Below, piece by piece: positions 1-5,623 of a DNA stretch of 6,742 bases; the stretch's first letter is position 1, and each line of letters begins with the position of its first letter. The notes beneath the pieces are model-generated. The model made no database searches, was not told where the DNA came from, and saw only the letters and a list, made by a program, of their open reading frames with translations. The stretch is from JAAXQD01 sp032126435. GTDB lineage: Bacteria > Desulfobacterota > Desulfobacteria > Desulfobacterales > UBA11574. Position numbers and translations under genes: made by a program. The stretch lies in contig JAQBBE010000074.1 in assembly GCA_032126435.1 (NCBI GenBank), forward strand, positions 1 to 6,742, read 5' to 3'.

Positions 1-1
1 C

Positions 2-757
2 CTCGATTCCGTTTATGTGGCTTTCCGGGTGGAAGATGTAAAAAATGCATTGGCGGGCATGAGGGCGTTGGAGAACTTTCGCGGCATGAGCGTCACTATT
101 CCCCATAAAATCGAAGCAATGAAATATCTTGATGAAATTTCAGAGATAGACCGCGACATCGGTTCCATCAACACGGTTATTAATGAAAAAGGAAAGCTGG
201 TCGGATTGGGCACCGACGGACCGGGCGCCTTAAAGGCCATTGTCGATGCGGGTATAGAAATCGACGGCAAAAATATTTTAATGATAGGCTCAGGCGGTGC
301 GGCAAGGGCAATTTCCTTTACCCTAGCCCGAAATACCAAGCTGGGCAAACTCTCGATTTTGGATATTGACGGGCCGATCCTTAAGCAGTTGACGATGGAT
401 TTAAAGGCCGGAACAGATGCTTCCATCAAATCTGAGTTGCTCAACGAAAATTCTCTTGCCTCAGCAATGGAGATTGCTGATTTAATCATTCACTGCACGC
501 CGGTGGGTATGCATCCAAAGGAAAATGCCTCCCTGATTCCTGCCGAGTTATTTCGAACCGGGCAGGTTGTCTTTGACATTGTGTATACACCCCTTGAAAC
601 GAAACTGCTTGCCGATGCAAGGTCTCGGGGCCTTAAAGTAGTATGCGGCGTCGAAATGTTTATCAACCAAGCGGTGTTGCAGTTTGAACGTTTTACGGGC
701 GTTGACGCACCTGTCGAGGTAATGCGTCGTGTCGTAATGGAGCATTTGGGATCATGA
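2..757 (+). CDS. aroE: Shikimate dehydrogenase (NADP+), 5'-truncated by window edge
   Basis: AroE reduces 3-dehydroshikimate to shikimate with NADPH in the cytoplasm, the fourth step of chorismate synthesis. The frame is open from base 2, giving 251 visible residues; the family usually has 270-290, so some 25-35 N-terminal residues, including the shikimate-binding SxSP segment, lie before the window. A GTG at 17 is internal (the YVAF motif spans it) and is not the start. Visible motifs: SVTIPHK with the catalytic Lys, SINTV, GLGTDGPG with the catalytic Asp (the usual Asn before TD is Gly here), the Rossmann loop GSGGAARA, VFDIVYTPLETKLL, and the C-terminal GVEMFINQAVLQFERFTG. The stop overlaps the aroK start (ATGA), which indicates translational coupling in one operon. 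Identification is firm; only the missing start is uncertain. Confidence 0.95.
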   Translation, partial: LDSVYVAFRVEDVKNALAGMRALENFRGMSVTIPHKIEAMKYLDEISEIDRDIGSINTVINEKGKLVGLGTDGPGALKAIVDAGIEIDGKNILMIGSGGAARAISFTLARNTKLGKLSILDIDGPILKQLTMDLKAGTDASIKSELLNENSLASAMEIADLIIHCTPVGMHPKENASLIPAELFRTGQVVFDIVYTPLETKLLADARSRGLKVVCGVEMFINQAVLQFERFTGVDAPVEVMRRVVMEHLGS

Positions 758-1263
758 ATATCGTACTGATCGGATATCGGGGTACCGGAAAAAGTGTGGT
801 GGGAGAACTTCTCGCTTTGCATCTTGGAATGCCGTGCATCGGTATGGATGCCAAAATTGTCGACAGGGCGGGCATGTCAATTCCGGAAATCGTCGATAGA
901 TTTGGTTGGACCGAATTCCGGGATATAGAATCTGAAATGGTTCTGGAGTTGTCAGGACTCGATAATATTATTATGGATACCGGTGGCGGGGTTATTGAAC
1001 GACCTGAAAATATCGAGGCCTTGAAAAAGAACTCCCGCATATTTTGGTTACGGGCTTCGGTGGATACTATCGTCCGGCGAATTCAAGCAGATACCCAGCG
1101 GCCTGCCTTGACCACCGGAAAAACTTTTATCGAAGAAGTGGCAGAAATCCTCGAGCAAAGGATTCCCAAATACAAGAGCGCCGCTCAATACGAAATCGAT
1201 ACAGACGCATTAACGCCTGAGCAAGTCGCAGAAAAGATTATCGAAATCTTTGAGAAAGGATAA
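754..1263 (+). CDS. aroK: Shikimate kinase
   Basis: It phosphorylates the 3-hydroxyl of shikimate with ATP, the step directly after AroE. The 169 residues match the usual length. Visible: Walker A GYRGTGKS (7-14), an Asp at 32 aligning with the shikimate-binding Asp34 of the Mycobacterium tuberculosis enzyme, FGWTEFRDIE (50-59) with the substrate-binding Arg, DTGGGV (75-80), and the LID segment ADTQRPAL (112-119). The ATG at 754 overlaps the aroE stop, with GGAG at 739-742 inside aroE as a possible ribosome site. One oddity: in an alignment by eye, the position of M. tuberculosis Asp32, which helps hold Mg2+, is Gly30 here. The symbol aroK rather than aroL is a convention, since the sequence does not distinguish isozymes. 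Confidence 0.93.
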   Translation: MNIVLIGYRGTGKSVVGELLALHLGMPCIGMDAKIVDRAGMSIPEIVDRFGWTEFRDIESEMVLELSGLDNIIMDTGGGVIERPENIEALKKNSRIFWLRASVDTIVRRIQADTQRPALTTGKTFIEEVAEILEQRIPKYKSAAQYEIDTDALTPEQVAEKIIEIFEKG

Positions 1264-1328
1264 AGCCCTCGGCTCAGGACTCGGAATGGGTTTCCCCCAT
1301 TAGTGCCTTCGCGAAAACAGCATGAACC

Positions 1329-1357
1329 ACAGTGATAGGAGAAAATACACTGTTTTT
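1329..1357 (+). terminator. Probable intrinsic terminator after aroK
   Basis: ACAGTG (1329-1334) pairs with CACTGT (1348-1353) around a 13-nt loop and runs into a T tract ending at 1357. It lies between the convergent aroK and cupin genes. The stem is short and the loop large, so strength is doubtful. A second hairpin, AATGGG/CCCATT with a 5-nt loop at 1285-1301, lies closer to aroK but has no T tract. Confidence 0.45.
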
Positions 1358-1369
1358 ATCATAAAGAAA

Positions 1370-1693
1370 TTAATACTTGACCGCTATCCACACGGTCTCG
1401 GTGTCCGGATCGGTCCATTCAACCCTGTGTTTAAGATGGGCGGGGATATTCACGTAATCACCGGGTTTTAACTCAAATATGTCTTCCGTGCCTTCAAACA
1501 ACAAACCGGCACCGCCTTTAAGCAGAATGACCCATTCATTTTGATCCTGATCATACCAAAAACCTTCGGGCGAAGAATGTCCTTTGGATACAATCCTTTC
1601 GATTTTGAAACTGCCCGTTATTAAAATATCCTGGATTAGCTCCACAGGAATATCGGCAGGAACGGATGAATATATATTCCGAATGTCGTTCAT
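1370..1693 (-). CDS. Small single-domain cupin protein
   Basis: A 107-residue protein consisting of one cupin beta-barrel. Visible: SSPEGFWYDQ followed by EWVILLKGGAGLLFEG (cupin motif 1 region, 40-68) and LKPGDYVNIPAHLKHRVEW (motif 2, about 76-93) with His86 and His89. Motif 1 lacks the classical HxH pair: the stretch before Glu53 reads WYDQDQN, a variant I recall from a subfamily of small bacterial cupins. Metal binding is therefore uncertain and the substrate is unknown. The ATG at 1691-1693 has GAGAG about 10 nt upstream. It lies 64 nt downstream of the Nudix gene on the same strand with no terminator seen between, so the two are probably cotranscribed. The fold is clear; no function can be assigned. 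Confidence 0.82.
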   Translation of the reverse strand: MNDIRNIYSSVPADIPVELIQDILITGSFKIERIVSKGHSSPEGFWYDQDQNEWVILLKGGAGLLFEGTEDIFELKPGDYVNIPAHLKHRVEWTDPDTETVWIAVKY

Positions 1694-1757
1694 CGCTCAA
1701 TATCTCTCGAAAAAATTTAGGGGAACAACCCGGTCAAAAAACTCATTAAGAGACCTT

Positions 1758-2162
1758 TTAAATCTCGATCTTCCCGGCGATTAATTGCTCTACAAAAGCG
1801 GTATCCGCCGGTGCAAATTCAAATTGGTCCAGTTCGTGTGTAAATACCCATCTGATTTCATCATGGTCGAGCAATTTGAAATCTCCTTTTTCCCAAAAGG
1901 CTTTGAAGGCCATCAACTCTATGGTAGCAAAATCATACGTATGTATGTTCGACCCGAGATATTCACCAACAGTAACATCGACATCAAACTCTTCTTTAAG
2001 TTCTCTTTTTAAACACGCCTCCGGTGTCTCATTCGGTTCAATCTTACCACCGGGAAATTCCCATAAATTTGCCAATCGCGCCGTTGTTTTGCGTTTGGCG
2101 ATAAGGAGCATTCCATCATTTACGAATATTGCCGCCGTCACTCTGATAATTTTATTCTCCAC
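1758..2162 (-). CDS. Nudix hydrolase, MutT/NudG-like nucleoside triphosphate pyrophosphohydrolase
   Basis: The 134 residues have MutT-type length. The family hydrolyses (oxidised or modified) nucleoside triphosphates to monophosphate plus pyrophosphate in the cytoplasm. The Nudix box is readable: Gly39, Glu45, then R53-E54-L55-K56-E57-E58; the usual Gly before the final hydrophobic residue is Asp60. NLWEFPGGKIEPNETPE (32-48) and the C-terminal FAPADTAFVEQL resemble E. coli NudG/MutT, but 8-oxo-dGTP versus CTP-type specificity cannot be told. The start is GTG (2162-2160): an in-frame TAA lies two codons upstream (2166-2168), so no longer form exists. Oddly, this GTG sits inside an AGGTGGAG string that itself looks like a Shine-Dalgarno sequence; GGGGG further upstream may serve GTG instead. 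It is the middle gene of the - strand trio. Confidence 0.88.
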   Translation of the reverse strand: MENKIIRVTAAIFVNDGMLLIAKRKTTARLANLWEFPGGKIEPNETPEACLKRELKEEFDVDVTVGEYLGSNIHTYDFATIELMAFKAFWEKGDFKLLDHDEIRWVFTHELDQFEFAPADTAFVEQLIAGKIEI

Positions 2163-2226
2163 CTTTTATTTCCCCCGGCAATACTATTTTTTTTTGTTCT
2201 CATCACTGGTTATCGGCACCGGGATC

Positions 2227-2499
2227 TTATTCGCTGTCCGGATCGAATGAGATGGCTTTTTTGATTTTCTCGGCAGCCGCCTCCCTCAAACCCAATGCAT
2301 TCAAGGCAATTCCCCAGCCGTACCATGCCGATGGATGGTTCGGACTGATTTCTGCAGCTTTTTCAAATTTCTCAATGGCTTCATCGAACTTCTCCATTTC
2401 TATCAGGGCCACGCCCCAGCTGCACCATATCTCGGCATTTTGAGGATCATTTTTTAAGACCTCTTTGAACTTTTCAACAGCCTCATCGAACGGCAACAT
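2227..2499 (-). CDS. Small TPR-repeat protein
   Basis: The 90-residue protein is built almost wholly of tetratricopeptide repeats: the second helix of a repeat at about 4-20 (FDEAVEKFKEVLKNDPQ), a full 34-residue repeat at 22-55 and another at 56-89. Each full repeat shows the W/G/A/F-A/P pattern (for example SWGVALIE...FDEAIEKFEKAAEISPN). TPRs are protein-protein interaction scaffolds. There is no signal peptide, membrane segment or other domain, so the partner is unknown. The ATG at 2499 follows a good ribosome site (AGAGGTG, about 5 nt spacing), so this looks like a complete small gene, not the tail of a larger one. It is the first gene of the probable - strand transcript, 64 nt before the Nudix gene. 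No convincing promoter was found in the AT-rich 150 nt upstream. Confidence 0.85.
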   Translation of the reverse strand: MLPFDEAVEKFKEVLKNDPQNAEIWCSWGVALIEMEKFDEAIEKFEKAAEISPNHPSAWYGWGIALNALGLREAAAEKIKKAISFDPDSE

Positions 2500-2652
2500 T
2501 CGGCACCTCTTAATTGGTTATAGGTTCTGGGTTTAGGGTTGTGTGTTTCTATTTTTCGACCCGCAGTTCCTCATCTTTTTCTTGTTGGCATTTCTACCGA
2601 TTTTTCTTTTTTTTCAGTTAATTAAAATCTAAACCTTAAAGTTTTTTCGAGC

Positions 2653-2949
2653 TCAAATATTTGTGGATTCTTTCACCTCCGGCAGCATGATGCGAGCGTC
2701 GGCAACGACGCACTTTTCCGCCGAGCACACAACCGGATTCAGATCGATGGAATGGGGAATCGCTTGGATACCGGTATACACCTTCTGGCCGAACAGGTCG
2801 CCGCCGCGGGGGTTCATCGGAAAGACATCTACCGGATAGCGCAGATTGATTTTGTTAAAAATAACGTTTGCCGGGTGCCGGTCCGGTGGAGCTTCGAACA
2901 AGATCGACTTCAAAATCGGTGGATGACAAGGGAAATACAGGTCTATTTT
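2653..2949 (-). pseudogene. Internally deleted relic of ADP-forming acyl-CoA synthetase
   Basis: The frame is open for 98 codons from just after a TAA at 2952-2950 to a TGA at 2655-2653. Its first two thirds (ANVIFNKINLRYPVDVF, then PMNPRGGDLFGQKVY, then GIQAIPHSIDL) resemble the N-terminal CoA-binding Rossmann domain of acetyl/acyl-CoA synthetases (ADP-forming). The sequence then passes without a break into IDLNPVVCSAEKCVVADARIML, which resembles the last residues of the ATP-grasp domain at the far C-terminus of the same enzymes. The ligase-CoA domain and nearly all of ATP-grasp (roughly 500-600 residues in a full single-chain enzyme) are missing. The join falls in IDL (about 2740-2748). No ATG with a ribosome site is visible; the first candidate start is TTG at 2913. 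A weak promoter-like pair (TTGCAT, 17 nt, TATGAA; 2998-2970) precedes it. Domain matches are from memory. Confidence 0.68.
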
Positions 2950-3018
2950 TAGTACAACCTATAACGAGGTTCATAGCGCAGGAATCAAGGAAATGCAAGG
3001 GTTTTTCCGGAAAACAGC

Positions 3019-3048
3019 TTGACACACAGAAAACAATGAAATTATAAT
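3019..3048 (+). promoter_or_regulatory. Consensus sigma70 promoter of the selenoprotein gene
   Basis: A perfect -35 TTGACA (3019-3024) and a perfect -10 TATAAT (3043-3048) are separated by 18 nt. Transcription would start near 3055, about 200 nt ahead of the preferred start codon. An inverted repeat (ATATTA, 7-nt loop, TAATAT; 3065-3083) lies just after the expected start site and could be an operator. Confidence 0.8.
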
Positions 3049-3054
3049 TAACCA

Positions 3055-3252
3055 CACCTTCCTAATATTAATAGAAATAATATCACTTGTTGCGCATGTC
3101 TTCCTTTAGGTCGCCCATTATCTACCCCAACGTTGCAAACGTCGAGGATGCTGAAAATACGCCACGTCAAGGGTGAAGCTGAAGCAGACACCCGCGAACC
3201 CATGCCATATTTTTTATGCAACAAGGGTTTAATCGGACAAAGGAGACGTAGA
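3055..3252 (+). promoter_or_regulatory. Long leader of the selenoprotein mRNA with predicted hairpins
   Basis: About 200 nt between the predicted transcription start and the TTG start. Pairings found by eye: ATATTA/TAATAT (3065-3083); ACGTT-GCA-AACGT (3130-3142); GGGTG/CACCC (3171-3175 with 3189-3193) enclosing GC-TGAA-GC; and AACCC/GGGTT (3197-3201 with 3225-3229) enclosing CATA/TATG, which ends 9 nt before the ribosome site. It matches no riboswitch class I recognise. Part of it (from 3133) is also open in the gene's own frame, so an N-terminal extension is the alternative reading. Confidence 0.4.
3239..3245 (+). promoter_or_regulatory. Ribosome binding site that fixes the selenoprotein start
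   Basis: AAAGGAG lies 7 nt before an in-frame TTG (3253-3255). The upstream in-frame candidates, ATG 3202, ATG 3148 and TTG 3133, have no properly spaced Shine-Dalgarno sequence; GAGG directly abuts ATG 3148. TTG 3253 is therefore preferred despite being a rarer start codon. Confidence 0.7.
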
Positions 3253-4065
3253 TTGGGCTTGAGACAAAAAAAAGATAGGTTTATCGCCAAATTATTGGAT
3301 AAATATCCGCCGCTTTTCAATCGATGGGTTGAAAGTTCAAAATTCTTGGAGTTTCGAGATTCGCCGTGGACCCAATTGGACAAGGACGTCACCCAGTGTC
3401 GTTTGGCACTGATTACCACAGGTGGCGTACATCTTCGATGGCAACCGCCATTCAACATGACGGATCCGGCCGGCGACCCGACTTTCAGGGAAATTCCAGC
3501 AGATGCATCCCCTTCGGATCTATTCATCACGCATAACTATTATGACCATTCCGATGCTGATAAAGACATAAACATTGTACTCCCCATCGAGCGTGTCTTT
3601 GATCTAAAACAGGCCGGAGACATCGGCGATGTTAACTACCGGAACTTCTCTTTCATGGGGCATATCATGCATCACCATATCGATACATTGATCGAAGAAA
3701 CAGCGCCGCAGGTAGCAACTGAGTTGAAATCAGACAAAGTAGATATCGCTATTTTAACACCGGCCTGAGGTATTTGCAATCAGTCCGTGGGACTGATACA
3801 GAGATCCATCGAAGATGTAGGAATTGCAACAATCTCCATAAGCCTTTCCAAAGAAATAACGGGTAAGGTACGCCCCCCGAGAGCCGTCTATTTCGGATCT
3901 TTCCTGGGGCATCCTATTTCTTACCCCGGTCAAGTGTCTCGCCAGCTCTGTGTATTGCGCCTCTTACTAAAATATCTGAAAGAAATCCGTGCACCCGGAA
4001 CCATCGTCGATATCGACGCCACCGTCGTCGATAATTGTGCGGCCGCTTCCCCCGATAGTAAGTAG
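3253..4065 (+). CDS. Selenoprotein, glycine/sarcosine/betaine/D-proline reductase B (GrdB/PrdB)-like, Sec at codon 172
   Basis: A 270-residue cytoplasmic protein if the TGA at 3766-3768 is read as selenocysteine. Before TGA: CRLALITTGGVH (49-60), QPPFNMTDPAGDP, HNYYDHSDADKDIN (94-107), SFMGH (133-137), IEETAPQVA and ILTPA (171). After TGA in the same frame: GICNQSVGLIQR, TISISLSKEITGKVRPPRA (to 211), LGHPISYPGQ and APGTIVDID, ending in TAG. Both halves match one continuous family, and the junction TPA-U-GIC gives a U172-x-x-C175 redox pair. Known relatives are components of clostridial glycine, betaine, sarcosine and D-proline reductases, which use Sec for reductive cleavage. This is a shorter, stand-alone relative with no grdA/prdA partner in view, so its substrate is unknown. 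It has its own consensus promoter. A nonsense mutation is much less likely, given the SECIS-like hairpin and intact downstream frame. The weakest point is the start (TTG 3253 preferred; ATG 3202 or 3148 possible). Confidence 0.87.
3766..3797 (+). promoter_or_regulatory. UGA(Sec) codon and bacterial SECIS-like hairpin
   Basis: The TGA at 3766-3768 is followed, after 10 nt, by a perfect 8-bp stem: ATCAGTCC (3779-3786) pairs with GGACTGAT (3790-3797) around the loop GTG. The distance from UGA to the loop is 18 nt, and G is the first loop base. As I recall the bacterial SECIS pattern, this fits: a stem-loop just 3' of UGA, a short apical loop with G in its first two positions, and UGA-to-loop spacing of roughly 16-37 nt. 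In E. coli fdhF the minimal hairpin begins about 11 nt after UGA. The element lies within coding sequence (NQSVGLI). Confidence 0.8.
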
Positions 4066-4131
4066 AGGAAATTCTTCTATGAAAACAAAACCCACCCTTG
4101 TATTCATCGCGTCCCAAAACGGCAACGACGA

Positions 4132-4428
4132 TCATGGGAATTTCGGGTTAAACGCTTCAAGGAGATCCTTGATCTTCCTGTTCACAAGAAACTTATTAAA
4201 CAATGAGCGCGCCTTGGGCGTCCCGGTGACCCGAACCACGTTCCCGCCGCATCGGGTGCAGCGGCCGCGCAGCATCAGCAGGCCGGACGCTATTTTGCCG
4301 GAAACGTTGTCCATGGAAGATATCTCACTGCAATGGCTGCACCAGGTATTGTTCAAAAGCCAGGCCTGGACATCTTCGGTATACGATTCCCAAATCTTTT
4401 TGGCGTTGGGTGTAAAGGCGCCTTGCAT
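4132..4428 (-). CDS. Small zinc-ribbon protein of unknown function
   Basis: 98 residues from ATG 4428, which follows a clear ribosome site (GAGGTGG, about 6 nt spacing). A longer frame opens further upstream but its extra residues look untranslated. Two CxxC knuckles, C30-S-H-C33 and C57-T-R-C60 followed by GGNVVRV, form a predicted zinc ribbon. The N-terminus (NAKKIWESYTEDVQAWLL) looks helical and the C-terminus is basic (KARSLFNKFLVNRKIKDLLEAF). No signal peptide or membrane segment is seen. Zinc ribbons of this size often bind nucleic acid or protein, but nothing here names the target, and I do not recognise the family. It is convergent with the selenoprotein, 66 nt between stops, and has its own promoter candidate upstream. 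Confidence 0.7.
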   Translation of the reverse strand: MQGAFTPNAKKIWESYTEDVQAWLLNNTWCSHCSEISSMDNVSGKIASGLLMLRGRCTRCGGNVVRVTGTPKARSLFNKFLVNRKIKDLLEAFNPKFP

Positions 4429-4486
4429 GTTTTTACCACCTCGGTAGCATATTCCTCTGTTTCCCGTCGACTCGACAGCCAACGTA

Positions 4487-4516
4487 AATTTACCCCGGAA
4501 ACTGCGTTTATGTCAA
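4487..4516 (-). promoter_or_regulatory. Probable promoter of the zinc-ribbon gene
   Basis: On the - strand, TTGACA (4516-4511) is followed after 18 nt by TAAATT (4492-4487), about 60 nt upstream of the ATG at 4428. It is divergent from the promoter at 4572-4601. Confidence 0.55.
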
Positions 4517-4571
4517 CGGCCAGTGTTTCAGGCAGTCCGGCACAGAAATAACGGTGTCATTCTCCTTTCAT

Positions 4572-4601
4572 TTGACAATAAAGTCCAGGGTAGCGTATAT
4601 T
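4572..4601 (+). promoter_or_regulatory. sigma70-type promoter of the CoA-ester lyase gene
   Basis: TTGACA (4572-4577), 18 nt, TATATT (4596-4601). Transcription would start near 4608, leaving a leader of about 37 nt that carries AAGGAG (4629-4634) ahead of the ATG at 4645. Confidence 0.72.
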
Positions 4602-4644
4602 TTCCAATTATGGATGGATACGAATTTCAAGGAGAGATAAACCC

Positions 4645-5562
4645 ATGAAACCGAGGCGATCGATATTGTCCGTTCCCGGGCATATTAAAAAAATGCACCT
4701 CAAGGCTTCTCAACGTCAGGTCGATGTGGTGATGCTCGATCTGGAAGACAGCGTTCCCATGGATGCCAAAGAACCGGCCCGGAAAATGGTCATCGATTCC
4801 ATATGTTCTCTGGATTGGCAGGATATCACCGTAACCTTTCGAATCAATGGCCTGGACACTCCTTTTGGCTATAAAGATCTTTTAGACGTTGTGGAGGCGG
4901 CAGGTCCGAAAATCGATGCCGTGGTCGTCCCCAAGGTCAACCATCCCGGCGACATCCATTTTGTATGCCGCATGCTGGACGGTATTGAAATGGGAAAAAG
5001 TTCTTCAAAACGTATCGGCATCGAGGCGATCATCGAAAGTGCCGAAGGCCTGGAAAGCGTGTCGGAAATCGCCCGGGCCAGTGACCGGCTTAAAACCCTG
5101 GTGTTCGGTATCGTGGATTATTCGGCATCGATCAATGCGCGGCTGGTATCCATTTCCGGACACGGCGAAAACGAAGACACGGTGTATCCCGGTCATCGCT
5201 GGAATTTTGAAATGAGCCGAATCGTTATGGCAGCAAAGGCCCATGGTTTACTCGCCATCGATGCACCCTACGGGAACTTTAAAGACCCGGAAGGCCTCCG
5301 GCGGAGCGCCGCCCTGGCCTGCGCCCTTGGATATGATGGAAAATGGGCCATTCATCCGGATCAGATCGATATCATCAACCAGGTCTTTTCTCCTTCCAGA
5401 GAAGATATCGCCCGGGCCCAGAAAGTACTAGCAGCCCATAAGGAAGCCGAAGAGAAGGGACTGGGTGCTGTGGCCGTTGAAGGACGCATGGTGGATCGGG
5501 CCACCGTTCGCCTGGCAAGGCAGCTTTACGCCCAGGCGAAGCACTTGAAAATGGCGGATTGA
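4645..5562 (+). CDS. HpcH/HpaI-family CoA-ester lyase (CitE/malyl-CoA lyase-like)
   Basis: 305 residues, the normal length for single-domain CitE-like and L-malyl-CoA/beta-methylmalyl-CoA lyases. Visible in order: RRSILSVPG (4-12), VVMLDLEDSVP with acidic residues (28-38), TFRING with Arg66, VVVPKV (93-98), IEAIIESAEGL with the metal-ligand Glu131, LVFGIVDYSASI with Asp158, AIDAPYGNFKDPEGL (205-219), GKWAIHPDQI (232-241) and DRATVRLARQL near the C-terminus. The family uses Mg2+ to cleave or condense 3-hydroxy-dicarboxylyl-CoA esters (malyl-CoA, citramalyl-CoA, citryl-CoA); some members are malyl-CoA thioesterases. There are no citC, citD or citF neighbours, so it is unlikely to be the beta subunit of a citrate lyase complex. 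The exact substrate cannot be told. It appears to be monocistronic, with its own promoter and a good ribosome site. The family is firm; the reaction is inferred. Confidence 0.9.
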   Translation: MKPRRSILSVPGHIKKMHLKASQRQVDVVMLDLEDSVPMDAKEPARKMVIDSICSLDWQDITVTFRINGLDTPFGYKDLLDVVEAAGPKIDAVVVPKVNHPGDIHFVCRMLDGIEMGKSSSKRIGIEAIIESAEGLESVSEIARASDRLKTLVFGIVDYSASINARLVSISGHGENEDTVYPGHRWNFEMSRIVMAAKAHGLLAIDAPYGNFKDPEGLRRSAALACALGYDGKWAIHPDQIDIINQVFSPSREDIARAQKVLAAHKEAEEKGLGAVAVEGRMVDRATVRLARQLYAQAKHLKMAD

Positions 5563-5597
5563 CCGGCGAGTTTGTTTAACACTAAAGAGTTTTATCG

Positions 5598-5623
5598 ACG
5601 GGTTTTTTTCTTAAACCGTTTTA
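5598..5623 (+). terminator. Weak terminator after the CoA-ester lyase gene
   Basis: ACGG(G)TTT (5598-5605) pairs with AAACCGT (5613-5619), with one bulged G and a T-rich loop, followed by a short TTTTA tail. It lies about 35 nt after the stop. The stem is modest and the tail short. Confidence 0.4.

Noticed and set aside
13..1040. Long open frames on the - strand opposite aroE and aroK
   Set aside because: They are antisense to two well-supported enzymes and their translations show no family motifs.
2521..2640. T-rich, repeat-like stretch (GGGTTTAGGGTT and long T runs)
   Set aside because: There is only one imperfect copy of the telomere-like unit and no hairpin before the T runs, so it was not called as a repeat array or terminator.
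3048..3530. 160-residue open frame on the - strand
   Set aside because: It overlaps the selenoprotein gene and its leader in antisense; the + strand frame carries the recognisable motifs.
3766..3768. TGA as a disabling nonsense mutation (pseudogene)
   Set aside because: The downstream frame is intact and conserved-looking to its end, a Cys lies at +3, and a perfect hairpin sits at SECIS spacing. Only a relic with no selenium machinery would restore this view.
3787..4065. Separate 92-residue protein starting at GTG 3787
   Set aside because: There is no ribosome site, the start falls in the loop of the SECIS-like hairpin, and the sequence is the C-terminal part of the family whose N-terminal part lies in the same frame upstream.
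4079..4447. Full + strand gene over the zinc-ribbon region
   Set aside because: Beyond about codon 18 it is antisense to the zinc-ribbon gene, whose CxxC pattern and ribosome site are stronger evidence.
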